DNA of 64,000 nucleotides from JABCZH01 sp963803775 (lineage in GTDB: Bacteria > Acidobacteriota > Terriglobia > Terriglobales > Acidobacteriaceae): positions 267,533 through 331,532 of the forward strand of contig CAWDNS010000003.1 in NCBI GenBank assembly GCA_963803775.1, read 5' to 3'. The notes beneath the pieces were generated by a model. It had not been told where the DNA came from, searched no databases, and saw only the letters and a list, made by a program, of their open reading frames with translations. The position numbers were made by a program, and so were the translations under genes. This document shows positions 8,320 to 17,372 of the stretch, in pieces. Every line of letters begins with the position of its first letter. Position 1 is the stretch's first letter.

Positions 8320-10469
8320 AGCGGCGCCTAACAGTCATCACGGTCCTCATAGGCCTTTGCGGAATCCTGGTTACACCTCATGCCGCGGCCCAAGCCACCG
8401 ATTGGCAGCAGGTGCCCATCCCTGCCCTGCACGCTTTCCATCCTCAGGAGCCAAAGCGCATCGAGCTTCCCAACGGCATGATCGTCTTCCTGCAAGAGGA
8501 TCACGAACTGCCGCTGATTGACGGGACCGCGCGCATCCGTGGCGGATCCCGCTCCGAACCTGGCAACAAGGCCGGCATGCTCGATATGTACGGCGACGTC
8601 TGGCGCACCGGTGGTACCAAATCGCAGACTGGCGACCAACTCGACGACTATCTCGAAGTCCGCGCCGCGAAGGTCGAAACCGGCAGCAATGCGGATTCGA
8701 CTTCGATTTCATGGTCCTGTCTGAAGGGCGATTTCGACGATGTTTTCAAAGTGTTCGACGACTTGCTGCGTAACCCGGAATTTCGTGCCGACAAACTCGA
8801 CCTTGCGCAGAAAGGAATGGACGATTCCATTTCCCGCCGCAACGATGAAGTCGGAGACATTGCCGGGCGCGAAGCGGCGAAGCTGGCTTATGGCGTTGAC
8901 AATCCCTACACCCGCGAACCCGAATATGCCACCGTGGCCGCAGTCACGCGTCAGGATCTTATTGACTGGCAGCATGCCCACGTTCATCCCAACAACATCA
9001 TTCTGGGGATCGTCGGCGATTTCGATTCCACCGCCATGGAAGCCAAGCTCCGCCTGGTGTTCGGGGGATGGGCAAAAGGCCCGGCGGTAAAAGCACCCGA
9101 CATTGAATTCCATCCCGCCAAGCCTGGCTACTATCTGATTCCGAAAACTGATGTGAATCAGACCAACATTCGAATGGTGGAACTCGGCATTCGTCGCGAC
9201 AATCCTGACTACTACGCGACCCAAGTCTTCAATGAGGCATTCGGCAACGGTTTTTCGTCGCGCCTGGTACAGAGTATTCGCACCGCGAAGGGGCTGGCAT
9301 ACAACGTAGGCGGCGGCATAGGGAGTGCCTTCGATCATCCCGGCGTAGTGCGCCTCAGCATGGGCACCAAGAGCGCGAGCACTGTGGAAGCAATCCAGGC
9401 ACTGTACGAGGAACTCGATAAACTGAAGACCAACCCGATTTCAGACGCCGAGATCAAGCGTGCCAAGGATTCCATTCTGAATTCGTTCGTCTTCAACTTT
9501 GATTCGCCGGATAAGGTTTTGCGCGAACGAATGGCCTATGAGTTCTACGGCTATCCTGCCGATTTCCTGGAGCGCTTTCGCTCCGGAGTTGAGCAGGTTC
9601 AAGCGGCGGACGTGGCCAGCGCGGTCTCCAAATACGTTCACAAAGATCAACTCGCGGTACTCGTCGTCGGAAACACTGCGGACTTCGACAAACCTCTGTC
9701 GTCTTTGGGAGCGGTAACGAATATTGACATCGCCATTCCGCCGCCTCCGGGAGAAAAAGAAGAAACGCCGCCTGCCAAGCCCCCCGCTTCCAACCCTGAA
9801 GGCAAAGCGTTGGCAGCAAAAGTTGTAGAAGCCATGGGCGGTCTCGCGAAGCTACAATCGGTGAAGTCGCTGCAGGCTGATCTCACTGAGCAGGACGCCC
9901 AAGGCGGCCCGTCGACGAGCGTGCAAGTCACTATCGTATTTCCCGACAGCATGCACGTGACGGTGCAGACTCCGCAGGGCCCGTTAGCGATTGTCGTGAC
10001 CCCGGCCGCTGGATTCATGTCAGCAGCCATGGGAGTGCAAGACCTGCCCGCGCCGCAGAAAGAAGAAACTGTAAAGCAGATTCATCGCGACCTGATTTAC
10101 ATTGGGCAACATCTTAACGATCCGAAGTTTATCTTTGCCGCTGGAGGAAGTGAGATGATCGGCGGTGTCGAAACCCGAATTGTCGATGTCAGCGGTGGTG
10201 ACATGGCTATCCGTTGGTTTGTCGATCCAAAAACCGGCTACGTGGTTCGGGAAGCGTACGAAGCGGTTGGCCGATCCGGTCAAATGCACGGCGAGACCAT
10301 TCTCTCCAAATGGGAAACTACCGACGGAATCACCCTGCCCGCCATGCATAAGAACAAAGAAAACGGACAAGACAGCAGCCTCGTGGAATTCACCCGGGTG
10401 CAGTACAACCCGACAATCGACCCCAAGCTGTTTGAGAAACCGGCCGGGGAAGCCAAGCCAGCGCAGTAG
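8316..10469 (+). CDS. M16 family peptidase homologue, catalytically inactive subunit with C-terminal extension
   Basis: 717 residues with a signal peptide (about 1-26). The M16 fold covers roughly 45-480, but where HXXEH should stand the sequence reads KAGMLDMYGDVW, so zinc ligands are absent. The C-terminal RNPDYYATQVFNEAFG and KGLAYNVGGG regions are typical of non-catalytic M16 halves. After a proline-rich linker (about 472-495, PPPPGEKEETPPAKPPAS) comes an extra domain of about 220 residues that resembles lipoprotein-localisation (LolA-like) sheets: it ends with repeated beta-strand patterns such as RWFVDPKTGYVVREAY. Coupled by ATGA overlap to the active M16 gene, it is likely its structural partner. 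Function of the extra domain is unknown. Confidence 0.88.
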   Translation: MKRRLTVITVLIGLCGILVTPHAAAQATDWQQVPIPALHAFHPQEPKRIELPNGMIVFLQEDHELPLIDGTARIRGGSRSEPGNKAGMLDMYGDVWRTGGTKSQTGDQLDDYLEVRAAKVETGSNADSTSISWSCLKGDFDDVFKVFDDLLRNPEFRADKLDLAQKGMDDSISRRNDEVGDIAGREAAKLAYGVDNPYTREPEYATVAAVTRQDLIDWQHAHVHPNNIILGIVGDFDSTAMEAKLRLVFGGWAKGPAVKAPDIEFHPAKPGYYLIPKTDVNQTNIRMVELGIRRDNPDYYATQVFNEAFGNGFSSRLVQSIRTAKGLAYNVGGGIGSAFDHPGVVRLSMGTKSASTVEAIQALYEELDKLKTNPISDAEIKRAKDSILNSFVFNFDSPDKVLRERMAYEFYGYPADFLERFRSGVEQVQAADVASAVSKYVHKDQLAVLVVGNTADFDKPLSSLGAVTNIDIAIPPPPGEKEETPPAKPPASNPEGKALAAKVVEAMGGLAKLQSVKSLQADLTEQDAQGGPSTSVQVTIVFPDSMHVTVQTPQGPLAIVVTPAAGFMSAAMGVQDLPAPQKEETVKQIHRDLIYIGQHLNDPKFIFAAGGSEMIGGVETRIVDVSGGDMAIRWFVDPKTGYVVREAYEAVGRSGQMHGETILSKWETTDGITLPAMHKNKENGQDSSLVEFTRVQYNPTIDPKLFEKPAGEAKPAQ

Positions 10470-10565
10470 CACTCTTCAAATCAATGCAGGACGGGAGGTC
10501 AATGAGCGCTATAGAGATTTATCGACAACTACAAGGAGTACGATTTCAATAGGGCTAAGCTTCAA

Positions 10566-12116
10566 TTACGGAATCACATGAAATGGCACGTTGCTGGTCA
10601 GCACACCGGTGGGTGTGGTCACGTTGACATAACCGGTGGTTGCGCCAGGGGGGACGGTGGCGAGAATGAATGTGTCGGATTTGACAGTGAAAGGCGCGGG
10701 CGTGCCGTTAAGTAAGACACTGGTGGTTCCGAGGAATCCTTGTCCGAGGATGCCGGCCCTCTGGCCGACCTTACCCGAGTTGCGCACAAGACTCACGCAC
10801 GGGTCAAGCCCCACAGATACGCTGAAGACCGTACCGCATCCGTAGCACTGATTACTGCTCCCGCCTCCCCACGTTGCCCCGTAGAAGTTCCCGTTCGTAG
10901 CTTCAACGAGTCCTCCGTAAAGGTCAGTGCCATCCGGGCAGCCAGCCTGTGCGCAGAAGCTGTAGAGCGTGCTTCTTTCACCCCCTGAGGCACCCCCTAA
11001 GACAATTTTGAAGATCGTGCCACAGCCACCTCCGGTTTGGCAGTAAGCTCCACCATTCCACGTCGTTCCGTACAAGTTCCTGTCCGTGGCCTGCACGACC
11101 CCGGCATATGGCCAAGCACCATCTGAACCATCCGAGAACTTGCCGAAGCTAGTTAGAGTTGTCAGCGTCCCATCAGATGTAATTTTGAACACGGTGCCAC
11201 ACCTGATGCTACCGCAAAAGGAAGTATCGCCGGTGCCACCGAATTCCGTTGTTCCATAGAGATTTCCGTCGCTGGCTTGTATCAGTCCGCTTGCGGGAAA
11301 GGCTCCATCAGCGCAATTGGTTTGGCCACAAAAGCTGTAGAGAGTCGTCAGCTTGCCCCGTTTGGTAATCTTGAAAACTGTGCCGCACATGCCACTTTGG
11401 GTGCAGTTGGCCCCTCCATGCGTTGTCGTCCCGTATAAGTTGCCGTCGCTCGCTTCCATCAGCGCCCCGTAGGGAGTATCGCCGTCGATTCCATTGAAGC
11501 TGTACACTGTGGTAAATGTGCCTGCTGGAGTGATTTTGAAGATAACCCCCGAGCCCCCCGCACCTCCTGCGGAGGTTGTTCCGTAAAAGTTCCCATCGGT
11601 GGCCTGCATCAACCCCGCGACAGGGCTCGCACCGTCCATTGGGGATTCGGTAAAGCTGTGCAGCGTGGTTAGCTTGCCGCTTGGGGTGATTTTGAAGACG
11701 GTCCCGCAGCCGTATGGAGCATCGCAGTTAAGACTTCCACCTTCCCCCGTAGTCCCGTAAAAGTTCCCATCGATACCTAGAACTAGCCCCGCCGTTGGAA
11801 TGTCGCCATCGGCGCAATTCGATTGGGCGCAAAAACTGTAGAGTGTTGTCAGCACGCCCTCTGCCGTAATTGCGAAGACAGTGCCACAGCCTGAGTAAGG
11901 GTAGCAGGATTGCCCGCTGCTTCCCCCTTCGGAGGTTGTTCCATACAGTCGCCCATCCGCACCTTGGACGGGAGTCATGTAAGGGTAAGAACCGCTCGGT
12001 CCGTCGAAATCCGCTAGTGTGGTGAAAGTCTGACCGTGCGAGGCAATTGCCATTGAGACGCAGAGCAGAGATAGAAAACTGGCTTTCTTCCAAATTGTGG
12101 GTTTAACGTGTGGCAC
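10566..12116 (-). CDS. Secreted tandem-repeat protein (YGTT..GG repeats, TIGR03803-like) with C-terminal IPT-like domain
   Basis: 516 residues. A signal peptide (about 1-29, ending SHGQ) is followed by roughly eight to nine repeats of 45-50 residues, each with the pattern L-x-G-x-D-G-N-F/L-Y-G-T-T...GG...GTVFKIT..G..T-L-Y/H-S-F. This repeat matches the Gloeo/Verruco-type repeat family and probably folds as a beta-propeller-like structure. The last 80 residues (GKVGQRAGILGQGFLGTTSV...) look like an IPT/TIG immunoglobulin-like domain. Many cysteines in GCGTVF pairs suggest disulfides. A paralogue of exactly the same length lies at 44431-45855/45981. Role unknown; surface or extracellular location is inferred. 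Confidence 0.85.
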   Translation of the reverse strand: MPHVKPTIWKKASFLSLLCVSMAIASHGQTFTTLADFDGPSGSYPYMTPVQGADGRLYGTTSEGGSSGQSCYPYSGCGTVFAITAEGVLTTLYSFCAQSNCADGDIPTAGLVLGIDGNFYGTTGEGGSLNCDAPYGCGTVFKITPSGKLTTLHSFTESPMDGASPVAGLMQATDGNFYGTTSAGGAGGSGVIFKITPAGTFTTVYSFNGIDGDTPYGALMEASDGNLYGTTTHGGANCTQSGMCGTVFKITKRGKLTTLYSFCGQTNCADGAFPASGLIQASDGNLYGTTEFGGTGDTSFCGSIRCGTVFKITSDGTLTTLTSFGKFSDGSDGAWPYAGVVQATDRNLYGTTWNGGAYCQTGGGCGTIFKIVLGGASGGERSTLYSFCAQAGCPDGTDLYGGLVEATNGNFYGATWGGGSSNQCYGCGTVFSVSVGLDPCVSLVRNSGKVGQRAGILGQGFLGTTSVLLNGTPAPFTVKSDTFILATVPPGATTGYVNVTTPTGVLTSNVPFHVIP

Positions 12117-12357
12117 TGTGTCGCCTCCCCTTAACTCGGACGGCGGAATAGGAACATTTCGGATGCAGCTTTCGATGACAGCCGTTGCCTATTCGCTGAT
12201 ACGCGAGTTTTCTAATGGGTGGCGAAAACAGGCGATGGCACGCAGAACCCCGTTGCCTCATTACGTGCGGGGAACAGGGACGCAGGAGAGTTAGCCGACT
12301 TTCCCGATAGGTACTACCCTCGCTTCGACTTGACCTTGCTGATTTCCTATCGTACTA

Positions 12358-13392
12358 TTGGGCGAAGAAAAGGCGAATTTTACCGTGGCTTCTCTTCCCT
12401 TGCTACCCGATCTCAAGCCCAAGCTGGTCGGAATCGCCCGGCTGGCCGCTGAAGGCGAATCCCTGCGCCAGGGACACCATGTCGAATACTTCACCCTGCC
12501 AGTCCGCTCGCTGGTGAATCGATGTACGTCCGCCCGCATGCCCTTCACCTGGACCATCAATCCCTACCGTGGCTGCGAATTTGCCTGCAAGTACTGCTAC
12601 GCGCGCTACACCCACGAATTCATGGAAATGCGTGACGGCGTGGACTTCGAGCAAAAGATTTTCATCAAGCAGCACGCCGCCGAATTGCTGCGGCAGGAGC
12701 TGCGCCACGTTAAGTCCGGAGAAGAAATCGCCATAGGCACCGCGACCGATCCTTATCAACCCGCCGAACGGCGATTTGAAGTCACACGCGCGATTCTCGA
12801 GGAATTCTCCCGCCATCAAGGTTTGGAGATTGGCATCGTCACCAAGTCCAATCTGGTCGTCCGCGACGCTGACCTGTTGCGCGCAGTGGGCGCTCACAAC
12901 AAAGTCTTCGTCAACATCACCATCACCACATTAAACACGGACCTCGCGCGCATTCTGGAGCCGCGGGCCCCGCGTCCTGATCTGCGCCTGGAAGCCGTGC
13001 GAAAACTCACCGAAGCAGGCATCCCCGCGGGTGTCATCTGCGCTCCCGTGCTGCCCGGCATCACGGATTCTCCCAAGGACCTTGAAGCTCTGGTCCGCGC
13101 TGTCTCCGAGGCCGGAGGAAAATATGTTTTTGCCAATTCCCTTTTCCTGAAGCCCTGCTCGGCCGCCGTCTTCATGCCCTTTCTCGAAAAGGAATTTCCG
13201 CAGCTAGTCGAGAGCTATCGCGAACGCTTCAAAGACAGCGCGTTTATCTCTACTCCCTATCGCAAACGCCTTTCACAACTAATGGCCCGCCTAAGGCAAA
13301 AGTATGGCATTCGCACTGATTACGACCGATACAGCGAACGCAGCCATCCGACTCCCGGCCCTGAGACTGGCGAACAATTGCGACTCTTCTGA
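12358..13392 (+). CDS. Radical SAM protein (SplB/Rv2578c-like)
   Basis: 344 residues if the TTG at 12358 is used; GTG at 12385 is an alternative and the true start is uncertain. The radical SAM cluster motif is C73-x3-C77-x2-C80 within RGCEFACKYCYARYTHEF, which binds the 4Fe-4S cluster that cleaves S-adenosylmethionine. Downstream TATDPYQPAERRF and the TKSNLVVRDADLL segments are characteristic of the Rv2578c/spore-photoproduct-lyase-like group. The substrate is not known for this branch; DNA photoproduct repair is possible by distant similarity only. It stands alone between oppositely transcribed genes. Confidence 0.85.
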   Translation: MGEEKANFTVASLPLLPDLKPKLVGIARLAAEGESLRQGHHVEYFTLPVRSLVNRCTSARMPFTWTINPYRGCEFACKYCYARYTHEFMEMRDGVDFEQKIFIKQHAAELLRQELRHVKSGEEIAIGTATDPYQPAERRFEVTRAILEEFSRHQGLEIGIVTKSNLVVRDADLLRAVGAHNKVFVNITITTLNTDLARILEPRAPRPDLRLEAVRKLTEAGIPAGVICAPVLPGITDSPKDLEALVRAVSEAGGKYVFANSLFLKPCSAAVFMPFLEKEFPQLVESYRERFKDSAFISTPYRKRLSQLMARLRQKYGIRTDYDRYSERSHPTPGPETGEQLRLF

Positions 13393-13433
13393 ACCGGCGC
13401 GAGCCCGATAGTACAATCGGTGCTGCCTGAGAT

Positions 13434-16049
13434 ATGTCGACCAGCCTCCGCAGACGAAACTTGCCTCCGCCCACATTGCAATACCTCTGTCTGGCAATCC
13501 TGTTTACCGGGGCCATACTGTTTCAGGTCCGTTATGCCCGTGACATCTGGCGCGAAGAAAAAATAGACCTGGGCTTTGTGGCACCCGCCACTGCCAGCGC
13601 ATCCCTCGAGATTGTGCGCCCCACCGCCGAGAAACTCGGCTTGCACACCGGCGACATTCTGCTTGCGGTCAACGGGCAAAAGTACACCGGCAGTGCCCTG
13701 CTGTCGGAAGCCTACGCGAAAGCGCGCCCAGGAGATCACATCGATCTAACCGTGAGATCTTCCTCTGGAGAACATACCGTGGTTCTCCCCGTGACCCCAG
13801 GAACCAATCCGGCCGCCCAGGTGCTGTTTGACGTGCTGCTGAACATCGCTGCGCCCATCGGGTGCATCCTGCTCGCTTCCTGGGTAGTGCTGGTTCGCCC
13901 GCGCGACGGGCTGGCATGGATCCTGCTCGGGCTGATGTTCGGGTTCTCCCAGTTATTCAGCGCATTCAAAATTGAGAGCTGGGGCCCAGGTTACCGCGAC
14001 GTGGCCATGGCGTATCACTCCGCGCTTGGAGCCGGGTGGCCGATATTCATGTTTTTGTTCGGATTCTTCTTTCCTGAACCCTTTCCGTTCTACACACGGA
14101 TGCCGCCATGGCGGAAGTGGATCCCGGTATTAGTGATCGTGCCGGCTCTTGTGAACATAGCTTTTTTCGTGGCGATTTCGATTACGGAGATGACCGACTA
14201 CGTCCGTGCGGATCAGATTATTCGGAAGTTCCATCCTTTTCAAACGCCTTTGACCATCTATATGTTTTGCGTCGTCGGCTTCGGCTTTTTCAGTTCGATC
14301 TTCGCCAAGTCAGCCGTGGCGATTTCTCCTGATGCCAAGCGACGCCTGCGTTTGTTGTATTGGGGCGCAACCGTCGCCCTGGTTCCTTTGTTCTTGCTCT
14401 CGCTGGTTTCTATGTTTCGCGGGAAGTCGATGTACGACTTGTTCCCTGACTGGCTGATCGGCGTTGGACTGATTCTCACCGTGCTTTTCCCGCTCACCCT
14501 CGCTTACGTCATCGTGGTACAGCGTGCCATGGATGTGCGCGTAGTGGTCCGGCAGGGTCTGCAATACGGATTGGCAAAGAACACTATCCGGGCATTTCAG
14601 TTCATCGCCATTGCGATCGTCATCGCAGCTGCCTTGGCTCTGGGCCGCAAATCGAGTCAACTCGGAGAGATCGTCGTCATTGCTATCGCGGTAACGATCG
14701 GATTCAGCATCCCGAGGCTGGGAGACCGTCTGCGCACTTGGACCGACCGGCGCTTTTTCCGCGAAGCCTACAATGCCGACCAAGTGCTTGGTGAACTCAG
14801 CGATCAGGTGCGCAGCATGGTTGAAACCCGGCCCCTGATCGAGACTGTGGCCACTCGTATCTCTGAAACGTTGCATATCCCACAAGTCGCTGTTTTGCTG
14901 GGAGGCAGCGGCCCGTATCGCCCAGCCTTCGCTTTGGGATATGGCACTCCGCCCGATGTTTCTTTCAATCCCGGTGCGGGCACTGTGAAGGCGCTTCAGA
15001 GCAATAAAGAACCAGCCCGCGTTTATTTCGACGATCCCAGCTCATGGTTATATCGAGATCCGGAGATCAACGAACGGGAGCGCACCGGACTTGCGGATCT
15101 CCGCGCTGAACTTCTTCTTCCATTAAGTACCCGCGACAAGCTGCTTGGATTCATCAGCCTGGGGCCGAAGCGTTCCGACGAGCCCTACTCCGGTACCGAC
15201 CTGCGCCTGCTTAAATCAGTGGCGGCACAGACTGGTTTGGCGTTGGAGAATGCACGGCTGATGTCCGCCATCGCCGACGAAGTTGCTCAGCGCGAGCGTC
15301 TGAATCGTGAAGTGGAAATCGCCCGCGAAGTGCAGGAGCGGCTGTTTCCCCAAACTCTGCCGCCAATTGCTGGCATTGACTACGCTGGAGCCTGCCGCCC
15401 CGCACTGGGGGTTGGTGGCGACTACTACGATTTTCTTGCCCTGCCCAGCGGGCAGTTGGGGATCGCCATTGGCGATGTATCCGGCAAGGGGATTGCTGCT
15501 GCCCTCACCATGGCCAGCTTGCAAGCTTCTTTGCGCGGCGAAGCCACCCGCGCCCCGGAGAATCTGGCAGCGCTGATGAGCAATGTAAATCACCTCGTTT
15601 ACGAAGCGTCCTCTTCCAACCGCTATGCGACGTTTTTCTACGGTCAATACAATCCTGCCACGCGCCAGCTCAATTACGTGAATGCTGGACACAATCCGCC
15701 GATGTTGTTTCATCGGTCAGTCGGCGCCTGGCAGATTTCTCGCCTGGAAACCGGCGGCACTGTGGTCGGACTGCTGGAAAGTTTTCCCTACGAGCAGGGG
15801 AGTTTGAAAATCGAGCCGGGAGACGTGTTCATCGCCTTCACCGATGGCATCAGTGAATCCATGAATGGCATCGATGAAGAATGGGGCGAGAAGGCACTCA
15901 TCGACACAGTGAAGGCGTGCTCGGGTCTCAGCCCCTCGGAGACCATCGCCCGCATCATGCAAGCCGCCGACAAGTTCGTAGCCGGAGCCAAGCAGCACGA
16001 CGATATGACCCTCGTCGTGCTACAGGCCAAGGCGGAGAATGCATCGTAG
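13434..16049 (+). CDS. Membrane PP2C/SpoIIE phosphatase with PDZ and GAF domains (RsbU-like)
   Basis: 871 residues. A first membrane segment (about 13-30) is followed by a PDZ-like domain (about 58-118, with LGLHTGDILLAVNG), then some eight membrane helices (about 125-420). A GAF-type sensor covers about 445-605, and a SpoIIE/PP2C phosphatase 620-868 with the metal-binding patterns GGDYYD, GDVSGKG, FTDGISES and HDDMTLVV. RsbU-type phosphatases dephosphorylate an anti-sigma-factor antagonist; no anti-sigma factor or antagonist gene lies nearby, so the partner is unknown. It is followed after 39 bases by a second phosphatase of the same class and then a kinase on the same strand. Confidence 0.88.
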   Translation: MSTSLRRRNLPPPTLQYLCLAILFTGAILFQVRYARDIWREEKIDLGFVAPATASASLEIVRPTAEKLGLHTGDILLAVNGQKYTGSALLSEAYAKARPGDHIDLTVRSSSGEHTVVLPVTPGTNPAAQVLFDVLLNIAAPIGCILLASWVVLVRPRDGLAWILLGLMFGFSQLFSAFKIESWGPGYRDVAMAYHSALGAGWPIFMFLFGFFFPEPFPFYTRMPPWRKWIPVLVIVPALVNIAFFVAISITEMTDYVRADQIIRKFHPFQTPLTIYMFCVVGFGFFSSIFAKSAVAISPDAKRRLRLLYWGATVALVPLFLLSLVSMFRGKSMYDLFPDWLIGVGLILTVLFPLTLAYVIVVQRAMDVRVVVRQGLQYGLAKNTIRAFQFIAIAIVIAAALALGRKSSQLGEIVVIAIAVTIGFSIPRLGDRLRTWTDRRFFREAYNADQVLGELSDQVRSMVETRPLIETVATRISETLHIPQVAVLLGGSGPYRPAFALGYGTPPDVSFNPGAGTVKALQSNKEPARVYFDDPSSWLYRDPEINERERTGLADLRAELLLPLSTRDKLLGFISLGPKRSDEPYSGTDLRLLKSVAAQTGLALENARLMSAIADEVAQRERLNREVEIAREVQERLFPQTLPPIAGIDYAGACRPALGVGGDYYDFLALPSGQLGIAIGDVSGKGIAAALTMASLQASLRGEATRAPENLAALMSNVNHLVYEASSSNRYATFFYGQYNPATRQLNYVNAGHNPPMLFHRSVGAWQISRLETGGTVVGLLESFPYEQGSLKIEPGDVFIAFTDGISESMNGIDEEWGEKALIDTVKACSGLSPSETIARIMQAADKFVAGAKQHDDMTLVVLQAKAENAS

Positions 16050-16088
16050 TAGATACCGCAGCTTATAATGTGAGTTCTACCGATCTGC

Positions 16089-17264
16089 ATGAACGCTCCC
16101 CCACCCAAGACCGTTCCGGTTCCGCCCCGGCACCCGCATCAGGGAGTGCTCGGCCATCTCCAGCAGTTTTGGCATCGCGTGACTGAAGGGCTCGAGCTCA
16201 GTGAACTGTGGAAGCAATTCAGCACCGACACCCGCGCCAGCTATCGCTTCTACCAGAAAGACTTCCAGGCGCGAGCCCCGCATGAAAGTCAAAAGCGCGG
16301 TTTCTGGCACACTGCTCAGGCGTTCGCCTGGGCCATCCTCGAAAAGCTGACGCCGGCGAGGCGAATTTTGCTGCTGCTCGGTGTCGTGCTCCTGCTTTTT
16401 CCCGCTGGAGGTTACAGCCATCGTACCGAAGAGGGCCATGTCGAATTTGTTGAATTTGATCTCCGCTTTCTGGGCGGAGCTTCGCTGTTCATGCTGTTGA
16501 TGCTGGAGATCGCCGACCGCGTGGTCATGAAGCGCGATCTAGAAATCGCCCGCGATATTCAGAGTTGGCTGCTGCCCGCGACGCCGCCTGAGATCCCGGG
16601 CTTGACCATGGCATTCGCAACCCGGCCGGCCAACACCGTCGCCGGAGACTATTACGACGTGTTTGCCCGCCCCGGGCTCAAAGGCGAGCCCTTGTTTCTG
16701 TTCGCCGTTGCCGACGTAGCTGGCAAAAGCATTCCAGCAGCCCTGCTCATGGCTACGTTTCAAGCCGGTCTCAAGACTCTTTCCTCGACTCCCTGCTCTT
16801 TGGCCGACCTAGTTGCGGGACTGAATCGTTACGCCAGCAGCAACAGTCAGGATGGCCGCCGCTTCACCACTGCGTTCCTCGCCGAATTTGATTCCCGCAG
16901 CCGCACTCTGACCTATATCAACGCCGGACACAATACTCCCATTCTGCGCCGCAGCTCCGGCGCCATCGAGCGCTTGACCAACGGCGGACTTCCTTTTGGC
17001 ATCATGGCGGATGCTCCCTATGAATCAGGCTCCGTCACCTTACAGCCTGGCGATTGGCTGGTCATCTTCACCGATGGAGTGGTCGAAGCGCTGAACGCGA
17101 AGGGTGAAGAATACGAGGAATCGCGGTTGCTGAACGTCTTGCAGAACGGAACCACAGCCACTCCGGATGAACTCCTTCGCCGCCTGATGGCTGATCTCGA
17201 TTTCTTTGTCGGAGCCACCCCGCAGCACGATGATGTCACCTGCATGCTAATCAAAGTTGCGTAG
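16089..17264 (+). CDS. PP2C/SpoIIE phosphatase with membrane anchor (RsbU-like)
   Basis: 391 residues. An N-terminal cytoplasmic stretch of about 90 residues leads to two hydrophobic segments (about 92-112 and 135-150), then the SpoIIE phosphatase (about 165-390) with AGDYYD, VADVAGKS, FTDGVVEA and HDDVTCML, all metal-coordinating aspartates being present. It lacks the PDZ, polytopic and GAF parts of its upstream neighbour, so it may respond to a different input. The two phosphatase genes and the kinase at 17373 run in one direction with gaps of 39 and 108 bases and could form a signalling unit; the target protein is not in this window. Confidence 0.87.
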   Translation: MNAPPPKTVPVPPRHPHQGVLGHLQQFWHRVTEGLELSELWKQFSTDTRASYRFYQKDFQARAPHESQKRGFWHTAQAFAWAILEKLTPARRILLLLGVVLLLFPAGGYSHRTEEGHVEFVEFDLRFLGGASLFMLLMLEIADRVVMKRDLEIARDIQSWLLPATPPEIPGLTMAFATRPANTVAGDYYDVFARPGLKGEPLFLFAVADVAGKSIPAALLMATFQAGLKTLSSTPCSLADLVAGLNRYASSNSQDGRRFTTAFLAEFDSRSRTLTYINAGHNTPILRRSSGAIERLTNGGLPFGIMADAPYESGSVTLQPGDWLVIFTDGVVEALNAKGEEYEESRLLNVLQNGTTATPDELLRRLMADLDFFVGATPQHDDVTCMLIKVA

Positions 17265-17372
17265 GCATTATCTGGCGACGAAGTTAGCGTTGGGCCGCAC
17301 GGCATTGACTCCCCGCCCCTTGCCGCCTAACATGATCGCGCGCGGCGCAGGCTTCTTCAATAATCTGCCAGG

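Noticed and set aside
12117..12357. Regulatory RNA between the repeat protein and radical SAM genes
   Set aside because: No stable or conserved structure was seen in these 240 bases beyond chance short hairpins.
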